The position numbers and the translations under genes were made by a program. The notes under the pieces were generated by a model. That model did no database searches. It was not told the origin of the DNA and saw only the letters and a program-made list of their open reading frames with translations. Positions 53,827 to 64,000 of a DNA stretch of 64,000 bases are shown here, piece after piece (the first letter of the stretch is position 1; each line of letters starts with the position of its first letter). The stretch comes from Halorubrum sp. CSM-61 (lineage in GTDB: Archaea > Halobacteriota > Halobacteria > Halobacteriales > Haloferacaceae). Location: NCBI RefSeq assembly GCF_003781945.1, contig NZ_RJJW01000004.1, positions 26,172-90,171 of the forward strand, given 5' to 3'.

Positions 53827-56800
53827 ATGACGTCCTTCCAGTCGACGATCGGCGACGAGGAGGGGATCGCGGAGGAGCTGGCCGAGGGCCAGCGCGAGAT
53901 CTCCATCGCCGAGTTCTTCGAGAAGAACAAACACATGCTCGGGTTCGACTCGGGCGCCCGCGGGCTCGTCACCGCCGTCAAGGAGGCGGTCGACAACGCC
54001 CTCGACGCGACCGAGGAGGCCGGCGTCCTCCCCGACATCTACATCGAGATCGAGGAGGTGGGCGACTACTACCGGCTCGTCATCGAGGACAACGGGCCGG
54101 GCATCACGAAAGAACAGCTCCCGAAGGTCTTCGGGAAACTCCTGTATGGGAGTCGTTTTCATGCCAGGGAGCAGTCGCTGACTCCGGACCAACAACTGCT
54201 CGTTAGACGGGACGGAAACGTCGAGTACATCCCGATCGGGGTACTCTGTGACGCGTACCTCCCGGAAGACGGTGACTCGACTGCCCCGATCCCCGACGCG
54301 ATCGAAGTTCCGTCCTTCAATCGCGAGACGCAGGATATGAGCTGGCAGCCGATCACTCACGCGATTCGCCACGAGACAGACGAACGTACGTACGAGATAG
54401 AGACACATAAGGGGAGATCGGTTGAGGTCACCGGAAACCACAGCGTGTTCAGCGTCGATTCGAACGGGAATACACAGGAGGTGAAAGCCGGTGAACTTGA
54501 ATCCGGAGATGCACTCCTCACGCCCCGCACGCTACCGTCGACCGATCGGACCGTCGAGGAGGTTAATCTGCTTGAACACGTCGACCGCGGAGAGTTTGCC
54601 GATCGGCGTGTCTACGTCTACGGTTTCGATCAAGAGACGCTCAAGGAACTCCAGACCGATGAGATAGTTCGCCGGAAGCCGTCAGACGAAAGCGACCGAA
54701 AGCGGAGTTACTACCGATACGACGGTGTCGAGATTCTGAAAGACAGCCTCGACCAGAACTACCTCCAGAAAGGGTACCTCCCAGCGGAGACGGTCTTGGA
54801 ACTCGGTTGGGAAGAGAAGGCAGCCGATTGCGAGTTCAAGACGTACCGTGTCGGTGGCGACGAGACGATGCTTCCGGTGTCGCTACCGGTCGACGAGTCA
54901 CTTGTCGAGATGCTGGCGTACTACGTGTCGGAGGGGCATGCGGGACCGCGACAGGTCGGATTCACGTTCGGAAGTCACGAGTCGGACCTGATCGAAGCGA
55001 CGGAACAGGCGGTACAGACGATCGGTGGCGAAACGACGACGGTCAAACGAGAGCGCAACTCGACGCGCGTGAAAGCGTTCGGTTCGCCACTGGCGCTGTT
55101 CTTGAAGTCCGTCTGCGGCGATGCCGCCGCGAACAAGCGAGTTCCGGGCTTCGTATTCGACCTCGATCCCGACCTCCAGCGTCGGTTTATCGGAGCGCTC
55201 TACGAGGGAGATGGGTCCGATTCGCACCCGAGCAACGAGCTGTCCCACACGACGCGAAGCGAGACGCTGGCTCGCCAGGTCTCGACGCTGTGGAACATGC
55301 AGGGCGTTCTCGCGAGTACGGAGGTTTCGGAAGACAGCGACGGGTACGGTGACGGTGTCTCCACGAAGTATCGGACGAAGGTGTACGGGTCCGACATCGA
55401 TACTGTCGACGCGCTCAAAAGCTCGGAATCACCGCGGACACAGCAGTACAAGCGAGTCCCGACCGCGCTACTTGACGAGGTTCGAGTCAGTGACGCCGAC
55501 ACCGAGACGGTTCCAGACACGATTCCCGGGTTGCTGATGGGTGCCGGGGTAGGATCGAAGCGCGAGCACGCAGAGACCTACGCCTCACTGATCGAACGCG
55601 CTCTGGACGGAGCGCAGATCGACGAGACGAGGTACGCACACAACTTACAGGAGTACGGGCTCCTCGATGACGCCGGCTTCGCGACAGACTCGCTCGAATC
55701 GCTCTGGGAAACGGTCACCAGCCTACACGGAATCACGGACACGGACATGTGTCTGCTCTCGGTGAAGAGCGTGACCGAAACCGAGCCGCCCGAACACGTG
55801 TACGACATCTCCGTTCCTGGCGAGTCCGGGGGAGACGAGAACTTCGTCGTCTCCAACGAGGGCGCACTGAGCGTCAAAAACAGTCGCGGTCAGCAGGGGA
55901 TCGGCATCTCAGCGGCTGTACTGTACTCTCAGTTGACTTCCGGTCAGCCCGCGAAGATCACTTCGCGGCCGAAGGGGCAGTCGCGGGCGCAGTACTTCGA
56001 GCTCATCATCGACACCGACACGAATGAGCCGGAGATCAAGGCCGACGAGGAGACGACGTGGGACCGCCCCCACGGCACCCGCATCGAACTGGAGATGGAG
56101 GCGAACATGCGCGCCCGCAACCAGCTCCACGACTACGTGAAACACACCGCGGTCGTCAACCCCCACGCGCGGCTCGAACTGCGCGAGCCGGGGCTCGACG
56201 AGCCGATGAAGTTCGAGCGCGCGACCGACGAGCTGCCGGCGGAGACGAAGGAGATCCGCCCGCACCCCCACGGGGTCGAGCTCGGCGCGCTGATCAAGAT
56301 GCTGGAGGCGACCGAGTCATACTCGGTGTCGGGGTTCCTCCAGGAGGAGTTCACGCGGGTCGGCAAGAAGACCGCGGACGGCGTGATCGACAACTTCCGC
56401 GACGTGTACTACGGCCGCGAGCTGGCCTGGTCGCCCCCGCGGACCCACGACGACCGCGACGTCGCGGCCGCCGTCGCCGACGCGGTCGCCAACAAGGGTA
56501 AAGACGCGACGACCGCCTTCTCCGAGGGCGTCGCCGAGACGGTCGCGAACAACGACCGCCTCTCCCGGTCCGAGCTCGCGACGATCGTCGACAACGTCGC
56601 GGAGACGGTCGAGGGCGACACGGGTAAGACGTTCGGCGGGACCGTCCGCGAGAACGCGGTCGACGCCGCGTGGCGGGCGATCACCGGTGCCGGCGGCGAC
56701 GACGGAGCCGCCGGAGCGGGCGACGGCGGAGACTCCGACGACGGCGAGAGCGGCGCGATCGAGTCGCCGCTCGTCCCCGACGCCTACGCCCTCGTCGACG

Positions 56801-58005
56801 ACGCCACCTCGACCCGGAAGGACGACGCCGCGGTGCGGGCGATGGCCGAGGCGCTCGCGCGCCGGTTCGAGAACATCGACGGCGACGCGTTCCGGATCAC
56901 CCGCGACGACCTCGACCGCCTCGTCGCTGACGCGGCCTCGTTCGTCGCCGAGCAGCGCGACGCGACCTTCGGCGAGACCGCCCGCGAAAACGTCGTCGAG
57001 GCGTTCTGGTCGCGGGCGCGCACGGTCCCGGACGACCCGCCGAAGGTGACGGCGATCGCGGGGAGCCGCGACGCCGCGGCCGACTTACTCGACGCGATGC
57101 GGACGACGGACATCCTCGCGCCGCCGACCGACTGCCTCGCGCCGATCACGGCCGAGCTGGTCGAGGCCGGGCTGCGCAAGGAGTACGACGCCGACTTCTA
57201 CGCGGCGGCGACCCGCGACGCGGAGGTCCACGGCGGCGACCCGTTCATCGTCGAGGCCGGCATCGCCTACGGCGGCGAGATCCCGGCGGAGGGGTCGGTG
57301 GAGCTCCTCCGGTTCGCGAACCGCGTCCCGCTGGTGTACCAGCGCGGCGCCTGCGCGACGACGGACGTGATCAAGAACATCGGCTGGCGCAACTACGGGC
57401 TCGACCAGCCCGGCGGGTCGGGGCTCCCCAACGGTCCGGCGGTCATCAGCATCCACGTCGCCTCCACGAACGTCCCGTTCACGAGCGAGTCGAAGGACGC
57501 GCTCGCGAACGTCCCCGCGATCGAAGACGAGATCGAACTCGCGGTGCGGGAGGCGGCCCGCGAGCTGAAGTCGTACCTCAACAAGCGGCGCTCGATGCAG
57601 CAGCGCCGGGAGAAACAGGACGTGCTCGGCAAGATCCTCCCGGAGATGGCCGACAAGGTCTCGGAGGTTACGGGCCGGTCCCGCCCCGACATCGACGGGG
57701 CTCTGGCGCGGATCATGAACAACGTCAGCGTCGAACGCGAGGTGACCGACGAGACGGTGACGCTCGTCGTCGAGAACCACTCGGACGTGAACGAACAGCT
57801 CGAGATCACGGACATCGTCTCGACGGAGCCGACGGACCTGTCCGACGGAACGGTGGTGGACATGGACGGCGAGTGGTTCGTCCAGTGGAAGCCCGAAGTC
57901 CCCTCGGGTGATGAACGGGAACTGACGTACGCGATCGAGGGCGACGCCGACTTCGAGGTCAGCGTCGGCGGCGTCGAGACCGAGAAACTCACGGTGAACG
58001 CTTAA
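53827..58005 (+). CDS. top6B: DNA topoisomerase VI subunit B with intein
   Basis: 1392 residues as translated; 823 after removal of the 569-residue intein. The GHKL ATPase has EAVDNALDA (about 53-61) and EDNGPGI (about 87-94), and its ATP-lid motif [17 protein letters not shown] is split from them by the intein at residues 117-685. Transducer and C-terminal regions follow, with a haloarchaeal low-complexity insertion ([19 protein letters not shown]). With Top6A it relaxes and decatenates DNA using ATP. The stop is directly followed by top6A. Confidence 0.95.
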   Translation: MTSFQSTIGDEEGIAEELAEGQREISIAEFFEKNKHMLGFDSGARGLVTAVKEAVDNALDATEEAGVLPDIYIEIEEVGDYYRLVIEDNGPGITKEQLPKVFGKLLYGSRFHAREQSLTPDQQLLVRRDGNVEYIPIGVLCDAYLPEDGDSTAPIPDAIEVPSFNRETQDMSWQPITHAIRHETDERTYEIETHKGRSVEVTGNHSVFSVDSNGNTQEVKAGELESGDALLTPRTLPSTDRTVEEVNLLEHVDRGEFADRRVYVYGFDQETLKELQTDEIVRRKPSDESDRKRSYYRYDGVEILKDSLDQNYLQKGYLPAETVLELGWEEKAADCEFKTYRVGGDETMLPVSLPVDESLVEMLAYYVSEGHAGPRQVGFTFGSHESDLIEATEQAVQTIGGETTTVKRERNSTRVKAFGSPLALFLKSVCGDAAANKRVPGFVFDLDPDLQRRFIGALYEGDGSDSHPSNELSHTTRSETLARQVSTLWNMQGVLASTEVSEDSDGYGDGVSTKYRTKVYGSDIDTVDALKSSESPRTQQYKRVPTALLDEVRVSDADTETVPDTIPGLLMGAGVGSKREHAETYASLIERALDGAQIDETRYAHNLQEYGLLDDAGFATDSLESLWETVTSLHGITDTDMCLLSVKSVTETEPPEHVYDISVPGESGGDENFVVSNEGALSVKNSRGQQGIGISAAVLYSQLTSGQPAKITSRPKGQSRAQYFELIIDTDTNEPEIKADEETTWDRPHGTRIELEMEANMRARNQLHDYVKHTAVVNPHARLELREPGLDEPMKFERATDELPAETKEIRPHPHGVELGALIKMLEATESYSVSGFLQEEFTRVGKKTADGVIDNFRDVYYGRELAWSPPRTHDDRDVAAAVADAVANKGKDATTAFSEGVAETVANNDRLSRSELATIVDNVAETVEGDTGKTFGGTVRENAVDAAWRAITGAGGDDGAAGAGDGGDSDDGESGAIESPLVPDAYALVDDATSTRKDDAAVRAMAEALARRFENIDGDAFRITRDDLDRLVADAASFVAEQRDATFGETARENVVEAFWSRARTVPDDPPKVTAIAGSRDAAADLLDAMRTTDILAPPTDCLAPITAELVEAGLRKEYDADFYAAATRDAEVHGGDPFIVEAGIAYGGEIPAEGSVELLRFANRVPLVYQRGACATTDVIKNIGWRNYGLDQPGGSGLPNGPAVISIHVASTNVPFTSESKDALANVPAIEDEIELAVREAARELKSYLNKRRSMQQRREKQDVLGKILPEMADKVSEVTGRSRPDIDGALARIMNNVSVEREVTDETVTLVVENHSDVNEQLEITDIVSTEPTDLSDGTVVDMDGEWFVQWKPEVPSGDERELTYAIEGDADFEVSVGGVETEKLTVNA
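54175..55881 (+). mobile_element. Intein in Top6B with LAGLIDADG-type homing endonuclease
   Basis: Begins at Ser ([10 protein letters not shown]) and ends ALSVKN before the +1 Ser of SRGQQG. Splicing blocks: N-terminal block A, the VTGNHSVF block B with its His, block F VYDISVPG, block G ending KN (the usual penultimate His is Lys). Endonuclease motifs [11 protein letters not shown] and [11 protein letters not shown] keep acidic residues, so it may still be active. Codon use is far more AT-rich than the extein. The insertion point is an ATPase active-site motif, as usual for inteins. Confidence 0.9.
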
Positions 58006-59091
58006 ATGACGACCGAAAGCGACGCACGAGACGAGCTGATCGACCTGGCGGCGGACTTCTACGACCAGTTCGCCGCCGGAGACATCCCGGAGATGACGCT
58101 TCCCACGCGGACGAAGAGCAACATCGAGTACGACACCGAAAGCGGCGTGTGGACCTACGGCGACCGCACGTCGACGCGCAGCGCCAACTCGGTTCGGGGC
58201 GCGCGGAAGCTGCTGAAGGCGGCGTACACGATCGAGTTCCTCGCGGACCAGCTCGACGAGGACCGCTCGTCGACCCTGCGTGAGCTGTACTACCTCTCGG
58301 AGTCGTGGGACAACGACGAGGCGCAGTTCTCCTCGCAAGACGAGTCGAACGACCTCGTGGAGGACTTGGAGATCGTCACGGGCGTCACCCGCGAGGACTT
58401 CCACATGCGTCCGGAGGAGTCGGGCGCGACCCTGATGGGACCCCTCCTCATCCGCGAGCAGACCCGCCGCGGGGAGCGGGAGATCCACTGTCAGGAGGAC
58501 GTGGGCGCGGGCGGCTACCAGATCCCGAACAACCCGGACATGATCGACTTTCTCGACGACGACATCGACTTCGCGCTCGCCGTCGAGACCGGCGGGATGC
58601 GCGACCGGCTCGTCGAGAACGGGTTCGACGAGGCGTACAACTGCCTCGTCATCCACCTCAAGGGCCAGCCCGCGCGGGCGACCCGCCGGATCACCAAGCG
58701 CGTTCACGACGAGCTCGACGTGCCCATCGCCGTCTTCGCCGACGGCGACCCGTGGTCCTACCGGATCTACGGCTCCGTGGCGTACGGGTCGATCAAGTCC
58801 GCGCACCTCTCGAAGTACCTCGCGACGCCGGAGGCGCGGTTCGTGGGGATCCAGCCGGAGGACATCGTCGAGTACGACCTCCCGGCCGACCCGCTCGCCG
58901 ACTCCGACGTGAACGCCCTCGAATCCGAACTGGAGGACCCGCGGTTCCAGACCGACTACTGGGAGGAACAGATCGAACTCCAGCTCGACATCGGCAAGAA
59001 GTCCGAACAGCAGTCGCTCGCGAGCCGCGGGCTCGACTTCGTCACGGACACGTACCTCCCCGAGCGGCTCGACGCGATGGGCGTGTTATAA
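58006..59091 (+). CDS. top6A: DNA topoisomerase VI subunit A
   Basis: 361 residues. Spo11-like: the catalytic Tyr is in [11 protein letters not shown] (Tyr95 or 96), and the Toprim domain has ALAVETGGM and FADGDPW as metal ligands. It cuts both strands and stays bound through the Tyr. Start abuts the top6B stop. Confidence 0.96.
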   Translation: MTTESDARDELIDLAADFYDQFAAGDIPEMTLPTRTKSNIEYDTESGVWTYGDRTSTRSANSVRGARKLLKAAYTIEFLADQLDEDRSSTLRELYYLSESWDNDEAQFSSQDESNDLVEDLEIVTGVTREDFHMRPEESGATLMGPLLIREQTRRGEREIHCQEDVGAGGYQIPNNPDMIDFLDDDIDFALAVETGGMRDRLVENGFDEAYNCLVIHLKGQPARATRRITKRVHDELDVPIAVFADGDPWSYRIYGSVAYGSIKSAHLSKYLATPEARFVGIQPEDIVEYDLPADPLADSDVNALESELEDPRFQTDYWEEQIELQLDIGKKSEQQSLASRGLDFVTDTYLPERLDAMGVL

Positions 59092-59133
59092 CGGGATCGC
59101 GTTCGCCTCGCTTCGCGGGAGTCGATGCCCGCG

Positions 59134-59352
59134 TCAATCGCTCCGTTCCAGGACTGCGCGAACGTGTTCGATCGCGTAGACGATGCGGAGGAGAAAGTAA
59201 CTGAGTATCAGGGTAGACAACCCGATGAGGCTTACCGTGGTGCCGAGCGGCACGATAACCGCTATCGCGACCCATGCGGGGACGAGTAATGCGAGATGGA
59301 CAGGTTTGAGATGAGGACCGTCACCGTCGTAGTTCACGCCATCCGAGTTCAT
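59134..59352 (-). CDS. Small membrane protein, two helices
   Basis: 72 residues, hydrophobic segments at about 18-38 and 42-60, short charged ends. Unrecognised. Convergent with top6A. Confidence 0.55.
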   Translation of the reverse strand: MNSDGVNYDGDGPHLKPVHLALLVPAWVAIAVIVPLGTTVSLIGLSTLILSYFLLRIVYAIEHVRAVLERSD

Positions 59353-59492
59353 GATTATTATCTAACTGGTGTGCGGTTACTACCTTTGGATTGCGCGGTA
59401 CTGCCTCAACCGTCCAAGATTCGCGGAGAGACGAGTCGCTCGTATGAATTCGACTGCGGTGCTACGCTTCGAAAAGCGACCGTCCCGACCTC

Positions 59493-59720
59493 CTACCGGT
59501 TTTTATACTCGATCTCGCGGCGCTCGCCGTCGGCGTCGTCGTTTGGGTATTTATAAACGACGCCCTCTTCCTCGTCCGCCGTCGCGTTGTGCGAGCCGTC
59601 ACAGAGCGGCTTGGTGTCCGACAGGCCGCACCGACAGACGTAGATCATCCCGTCGTCGCCCATGTCCGACTCGTCGAGCTTCGCCGGTCCGTTCGCCTCG
59701 TGCGTGATCTCGCGTGCCAT
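59493..59720 (-). CDS. CDGSH iron-sulfur domain protein
   Basis: 75 residues with the complete 2Fe-2S motif CRCGLSDTKPLCDGSH (three Cys, one His). Such proteins take part in iron-sulfur or redox handling. Divergent from msrB. Confidence 0.93.
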   Translation of the reverse strand: MAREITHEANGPAKLDESDMGDDGMIYVCRCGLSDTKPLCDGSHNATADEEEGVVYKYPNDDADGERREIEYKNR

Positions 59721-59809
59721 GGTCGCGGATCGGCCGCGAGGACCAAACCCCTTGCGTCGGCCGGACCGACCGCCGCAACCCCCTTGCCCGTGGGGCGCCT
59801 ACCGGAGGT

Positions 59810-60229
59810 ATGAGCGAGACCGGAGCGGACGACGCGGCCGATCCGCGAGAACTGACCGACGAGGAGTGGCGCGAGCGGCTCTCCGAGGAGGAGTACCGCG
59901 TGCTCCGCGAGAGCGGCACGGAGGCGAAGTTCTCCGGCGAGTACGTCGACCATCACCCAGACGACGGGGAGTACCGCTGTCGGGCCTGCGGGACCGTCCT
60001 CTTCGAGGCCGAGACGAAGTACGAGTCCGGCTGCGGCTGGCCCGCCTTCTACGCCGCCGAGGAGGACTCCGTGACGACGACGGTCGATACGAGCCACGGA
60101 ATGTCCCGCACCGAGGTCCGGTGTGCGAGCTGCGACTCGCACCTTGGTCACGTGTTCGACGACGGCCCCGAACCCACCGGCAAGCGGTTCTGTATCAACT
60201 CGGTCGCGATGGAGTACGACGGGGAGTAG
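59810..60229 (+). CDS. msrB: Peptide methionine-R-sulfoxide reductase
   Basis: 139 residues from the ATG at 59810. Zinc cysteines in CRACG and CASC, ESGCGWPAFY, and the catalytic Cys in RFCINS near the C-terminus. Repairs oxidised methionine. Confidence 0.95.
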   Translation: MSETGADDAADPRELTDEEWRERLSEEEYRVLRESGTEAKFSGEYVDHHPDDGEYRCRACGTVLFEAETKYESGCGWPAFYAAEEDSVTTTVDTSHGMSRTEVRCASCDSHLGHVFDDGPEPTGKRFCINSVAMEYDGE

Positions 60230-60253
60230 TCTCTCCGACGACGGCTCCCGCTG

Positions 60254-61408
60254 TCACATCCCCTCGTCGAGCAGCTCGCGAGCGACGATGTTCTTCTGGA
60301 TCTCCGTGGTCCCCTCGTAGATCTGGGTGATCTTCGCGTCGCGGTAGAGCCGTTCGACGTCGTGGTCGTTGACGAAGCCGGCCCCGCCGTGGACCTGGAC
60401 CGCCTCGTCGGCCACGTCGACGGCGACCCGCGAGGCGAACTCCTTGGCCATCGACGCGAGCGCGGTGAGGTCGCCGGCCTCGTTGTCGACCGCCCACGCG
60501 GAGCGGTAGGTGAGCCAGCGCGCGGCCTCGGTGTCGGTGTGCATCTCCGCGAGCTTGTGTTTGATCGCCTGGAAGTCGCTGATCGGGCGGTCGAACTGCT
60601 CGCGCTCCTCGGCGTACTCCAAGGCGCGCTCGGCGGCGCCCCGGGCGATGCCGACCCCCTGCGCGGCGACCGCGGTGCGGGTCTCGTCGAAGAACTGCAT
60701 GAGCTGGAGGAACCCCATCCCGCGCTGGCCGATCAGGTTCTCCTCGGGCACTCTGACGTCGTCGAATCGCAACTCGGCGGTGTCGCTCGCGCGAATTCCC
60801 AGCTTACCCGTGATCTTGTCGCGGGTGAGCCCGTCGCGGTCGCCCTCGACGAGGATCTGCGAGTAGCCGGAGTAGCGGTCGTCGATCTCCGGGTCTGTCT
60901 CGCAGACGACGACGAAGTAGTCGGCGACGGTGCCGTTCGTGATCCACATCTTCGAGCCGTTGATCACCCACTCGTCGTCGTCTTTGGTAGCTCGGGTGGC
61001 GACCGACGTCACGTCCGAGCCCGCCTGCGGCTCCGAGATGGCCGACCCCATCACCGCGTCGCCGGCGGTCACCTCGGGGAGGACGCGCTCCTTCTGGGCT
61101 TCGGTCCCGAACTCCATCAGCGCCTCGGCGCCGAAGCCGGCGCTGGAGACGCAGAGGCCGATGCCCGGGTCGGCCGCGAACAGCTCCTCGGTGAGGATCG
61201 CGTTCTCCAGCGAGGAGTAGCCGACGCCGCCGTACTCGACCGGGACGTGCGGCGCGAGCAGCCCCATGTCGGCGGCTTTCTCCATCACCTCGTGCGGGTA
61301 CTCCTCCGCCACGTCGTACTCGGTCGCGACCGGCCGGATCTCCTCGTCGGCGAAGCGGCGGACCTCTTCCCGCAGCTGCTTCTGTTCGTCCGTGAGCTGG
61401 AACTCCAT
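60254..61408 (-). CDS. Acyl-CoA dehydrogenase
   Basis: 384 residues from the ATG at 61408 (a further in-frame ATG lies 8 codons upstream). MEFQLTDEQKQLREEVRRFA starts the family's N-terminal helix; AISEPQAGSD and WITNGTVADYFV bind FAD/substrate, and the catalytic Glu is in QIYEGTTEIQKN. Beta-oxidation or branched-chain amino acid degradation; no pathway neighbours here. Confidence 0.93.
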   Translation of the reverse strand: MEFQLTDEQKQLREEVRRFADEEIRPVATEYDVAEEYPHEVMEKAADMGLLAPHVPVEYGGVGYSSLENAILTEELFAADPGIGLCVSSAGFGAEALMEFGTEAQKERVLPEVTAGDAVMGSAISEPQAGSDVTSVATRATKDDDEWVINGSKMWITNGTVADYFVVVCETDPEIDDRYSGYSQILVEGDRDGLTRDKITGKLGIRASDTAELRFDDVRVPEENLIGQRGMGFLQLMQFFDETRTAVAAQGVGIARGAAERALEYAEEREQFDRPISDFQAIKHKLAEMHTDTEAARWLTYRSAWAVDNEAGDLTALASMAKEFASRVAVDVADEAVQVHGGAGFVNDHDVERLYRDAKITQIYEGTTEIQKNIVARELLDEGM

Positions 61409-61557
61409 GTCAGTGTGTTCCACGGAGTTCATGATAATTATTCGCAAACATTGAGAAATTCGGACCGCGTTTATGATTTCTTAGATGGCAGTGTGACTGT
61501 AGATCATCGTCCGCGCAACCGTATCCAAAGCCGCTCTTTCAGGTTCGCTCAGTCGAC

Positions 61558-61926
61558 TCACGCGGTCCGGTCGGCGTGTCGACGAGCCAGCAGGAACGCG
61601 GCGACCGCACAGACCGCGGCGAACGGGACCGCCGTGTCGACGCCGATGAACCCGCGAGCCGGCGGCACCGCGTACGAGACGGCGGCCGCGACGAGCAGGG
61701 CGTAGCCGAAGGCGGCGATCCCGAGCAGGGGCGGTCGAGCCCTCGGAAGACGCCAGAGACGGGTCCACGTCGCGAGTCCCGCCGCGGCGCCCGCGGCGAG
61801 TCCGACCGGGAGTCCGACGAGCGCCGAAAAGGCGATCTGCGCCGCGAGGAGTTCGGTGAGAAGCGCGGCGACGACGAGGAACGTCGTCAGCCCGACGCCG
61901 AGCGCCGCGACGGGGCGAGTGTTCAT
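61558..61926 (-). CDS. Four-helix membrane protein, uncharacterised
   Basis: 122 residues with four hydrophobic segments separated by short loops and an Arg-rich centre (RLWRLPRARP). Alanine-rich. No family recognised; same strand as engB. Confidence 0.6.
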   Translation of the reverse strand: MNTRPVAALGVGLTTFLVVAALLTELLAAQIAFSALVGLPVGLAAGAAAGLATWTRLWRLPRARPPLLGIAAFGYALLVAAAVSYAVPPARGFIGVDTAVPFAAVCAVAAFLLARRHADRTA

Positions 61927-61988
61927 GCGCGTGACCTCGACGGGTGCCGACTTAAAAGGGCGTGCGGCCTCTCAGGAGCCGACGTCGC

Positions 61989-62609
61989 TTACGAGACGAA
62001 CTTCAATAGGTCGTCGCGGTTGTGCTCGTGGAAGCGCGTCCGGAGGCACTCCTCCAGCGCCTCGATGTCACCCTTCTTCGCGCAGATCGGAGCGATCCGG
62101 TCGGACCACTGCTGCCACGGCGGGTACAGGCCGAGCCGATCGCAGATCGCGTCGAGCCGCTCGTCGAGGTCGTCGATCTTGTCGGTCTTGTTGACGGCGA
62201 CGATGGGCTCGACGCCCACGTCCTCCAGGAAGCCGTACATCTCCACGTCGTGGGGAATGTTCCCGCGCTCGGCGTGGCGGTCGATGATGTCGACGGCGGC
62301 CTTCCCGTCCATCACGACGACGCCCGCGAGGATCGAGTCGGCGTTCTCCTCCAGATAGTGAACGATGTTCGTCTTGATCGCCTCGCGGTGCTCCTCCTCG
62401 ACGCCGGACATGAACCCGAAGCCGGGCAGGTCCGTGAACATGAAACTCTCGCTGGCCCAGTCGAAGTGGTTCGGCTGGCGGGTCACGCCCGGCTTGCCGC
62501 CGGTCGAGAAGTCGTGGCCCGTCAGCTCGCGCATCAGCGTGGACTTGCCGACGTTCGAGCGCCCCACGAGGACGACCTCGGCGTCGCGGTCCGGCCGGTC
62601 TTCGAACAT
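61989..62609 (-). CDS. engB: EngB-family GTP-binding protein
   Basis: 206 residues: G1 [11 protein letters not shown]3 DLPGFG, G4 NKTDK. EngB/YihA family, involved in large-subunit ribosome assembly in bacteria; archaeal role less clear. Confidence 0.92.
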   Translation of the reverse strand: MFEDRPDRDAEVVLVGRSNVGKSTLMRELTGHDFSTGGKPGVTRQPNHFDWASESFMFTDLPGFGFMSGVEEEHREAIKTNIVHYLEENADSILAGVVVMDGKAAVDIIDRHAERGNIPHDVEMYGFLEDVGVEPIVAVNKTDKIDDLDERLDAICDRLGLYPPWQQWSDRIAPICAKKGDIEALEECLRTRFHEHNRDDLLKFVS

Positions 62610-62883
62610 ACCCGTACGTGGCGGTTGAACGGTTTAAAAGACGCGTCGTCGCGTTCTCGACCGTTCCGCCGAGCGAGACGCGTATCTGCCGGAAAATGAC
62701 TCTTTAACTATATGTCTCAAGAAATCCGATTAAATATCAAAAGTAACATCATATTTATATACGATGGTGGGGTGTGGGTCATCGTATCATGGTTGTCCCG
62801 ACGAGGGCTCGTGACGGTCGAATCGGATGGCCGAGGCCGACGAATCCACGTGTCGACGCCCCGGACCACTCGAGGGGAGACGC

Positions 62884-63474
62884 ATGACGGGCGCCGAGAC
62901 GTTCGGCGCCGTCTCGCTGGTTCCCCCGCTCCTGGCGATCGTGCTCGCGATCGCGACGCGGAAACCGATCCTCTCGCTGTTCCTCGGGATCTGGTCCGGC
63001 GGCGTGATCTTCACGACGAGTCACGGCGTGGCACAGACGCTGAGCTGGCTCGTCTCCTCGATCGGCGAGAGCGCGTTCAACGCGAAGATCATGCTGATCG
63101 TGTTGTTCCTCGGCGCCGGCGTCGCCCTCGTCTGGCGGCTCGGCGGAGCGAACGCCATCGCCGACACCGTGACCGCCAGCCTCGACACCCAACGGAAGGT
63201 CGGCGGGGCGACGTGGCTCTTCGGCATGCTGTGGTTCTTCGACGACTACTCCAACACGGCGATCGTCGGCACGACGATGCGAGAGATATCCGACGAGGTG
63301 CGGATCTCTCGCGAGAAACTGGCGTACATCATCGACTCGACGGCCGCCCCCGTCGCGACGTTCGGCATCTCGAGTTGGGTCGCGTACCAACTGAGCATGA
63401 TCCGAGAGGGGTACAGCGCCATCGGCGTCGACCCCGAGGGCGGCGAGGTCCCCACCGCGTTCGCGCTGTTCTTA
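62884..63474 (+). pseudogene. NhaC-family Na+/H+ antiporter, interrupted
   Basis: From the ATG at 62884, 197 codons code typical NhaC membrane helices (SLFLGIWSGGVIF, GMLWFFDDYSNTAIVG, DSTAAPVATFGISSWVAY). At 63475 the sequence changes to an IS605-type end: the frame reads RRIEEKASRFSAG, the TnpB-tail phrase also found at 20.8 kb, then unrelated residues to a stop at 63807. NhaC proteins are usually well over 400 residues, so this gene is truncated; the rest may lie beyond the inserted element. Confidence 0.8.
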
Positions 63475-63516
63475 CGGAGAATCGAGGAGAAAGCCTCGCG
63501 CTTTAGCGCGGGGATG
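63475..63516 (+). mobile_element. IS605-type terminal hairpin
   Basis: The 42-bp stretch nearly matches the minus strand at 20833-20875. It contains the hairpin CCTCGCGC-TTTA-GCGCGGGG (63494-63513) with one G-T wobble. It marks the junction where the NhaC gene is broken. Confidence 0.65.
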
Positions 63517-63620
63517 AATCCGACACTACCCTTCGCAGTCCACCGTTCGGATGGCACGGCTGGATATTCCACGCTGCGCCAATACGTACTTTCAAGTAAT
63601 TTTATCTACATAGGTTACGT

Positions 63621-64000
63621 ATGGCGAAACAGGTCGTTACTCGCACCTACGCTGCTTCCATACGGAATCAGTCACGGGTGTCGGACGACCTTGATTCGCT
63701 CGGGTTCGCAGCCAGTAAGCTCTGGAACGTTGGACGGTGGACGTGTAGTCGGATCTGGGATGAAATCGGCCACATCCCGAACCATAACGAACTCACCACG
63801 TACCTGAAGTCACACGAACGCTACGATGACCTCCATTCTCAGTCAAGTCAGCGAGTCCTTCAAGAACTCGCTGAGGCGTTCAACGGCTGGTACGGCAAGC
63901 GACGCAACGGAGACACGAAAGCGAACCCGCCCGGCTACCGCAAACACGGCGACGAACACCCGCGTTCGACGGTGACGTTCAAAACCGCTGGATTCAAACT
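63621..64000 (+). CDS. tnpB: TnpB (IS605 OrfB) N-terminus, runs off the window
   Basis: An ATG at 63621 opens 126 codons that stay open to the window edge. The start MAKQVVTRTYAASIRNQSRV and NPPGYRKHGDEHPRSTVTFK are the classic N-terminal half of haloarchaeal TnpB, the RNA-guided nuclease of IS200/IS605 elements. The RuvC-like motifs lie beyond the window. An AT-rich TTTCAAGTAATTTTA stretch precedes it and probably holds the promoter. No tnpA is seen upstream. Confidence 0.9.
   Translation, partial: MAKQVVTRTYAASIRNQSRVSDDLDSLGFAASKLWNVGRWTCSRIWDEIGHIPNHNELTTYLKSHERYDDLHSQSSQRVLQELAEAFNGWYGKRRNGDTKANPPGYRKHGDEHPRSTVTFKTAGFK

Overview
The window looks like the chromosome of a halophilic archaeon of the Halobacteria, probably Halorubrum or a close relative (inference). 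GC is high, the proteins are very acidic, and coding is dense with ATGA/TAATG overlaps. Many starts have a TATA-like box about 25-32 nt upstream, as expected for leaderless transcripts. Tat-type lipoprotein signals, a topoisomerase VI operon, pyrB-pyrI, GrpE, HflX, DUF2061 and DUF5798-type proteins and an ISH3-type insertion sequence all fit. No rRNA, tRNA or CRISPR array was recognised.

Layout. 1-4.9 kb: two tandem MscS channels, a HemK-type methyltransferase and a two-gene MetE-like methionine synthase operon. 4.9-10.2 kb: a looser, visibly more AT-rich patch with an orphan gene, an M48 protease whose start codon lies inside a palindrome, a Tat-exported hydrolase with a PKD domain, an ISH3-family element and a degenerate tandem repeat. 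10.2-17.2 kb: a sulfur-flavoured cluster of a YeeE/YedE permease, a Cys-tailed propeller lipoprotein, a double-rhodanese lipoprotein lacking both catalytic cysteines, a second propeller, a dihydrolipoyl-dehydrogenase-like flavoprotein and a DsrE protein. 17.2-30.8 kb: mainly housekeeping genes (cytidylate kinase-like, Lhr-type helicase, pyrB/pyrI, PAP2, MenD, GrpE, SurE), with an orphan omega-RNA-like remnant of a TnpB element behind the helicase. 30.8-33.9 kb: a repeat-rich intergenic region, a small membrane protein, an acyltransferase with a 9-bp VNTR tail, and purD. 34.0-42.6 kb: a thioredoxin-domain protein, a HAD hydrolase, a geranylgeranyl-reductase-family flavoprotein, a TRAM protein, an enolase-superfamily sugar-acid dehydratase, a frameshifted DUF2209 gene and hflX. 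42.7-51.9 kb: an acetate-type module with two acetyl-CoA synthetase paralogues, an integrase-derived Bat-like regulator, a two-subunit sodium/solute symporter and a UspA protein. 52-62.6 kb: cold-shock protein, SDR, top6B containing an intein plus top6A, CDGSH protein, MsrB, acyl-CoA dehydrogenase and EngB. 62.9-64.0 kb: an NhaC-type antiporter gene broken by an IS605-type end, followed by the start of a tnpB that runs off the window.

How the genes work together. The clearest functional units are the methionine synthase pair, the 10-17 kb sulfur/thiol cluster (the best candidate here for an undescribed system), the acetate uptake and activation module, and the topoisomerase VI operon. Mobile DNA appears as one near-complete ISH3 element, one intein with signs of flank co-conversion, and two copies of an IS605 terminal hairpin.
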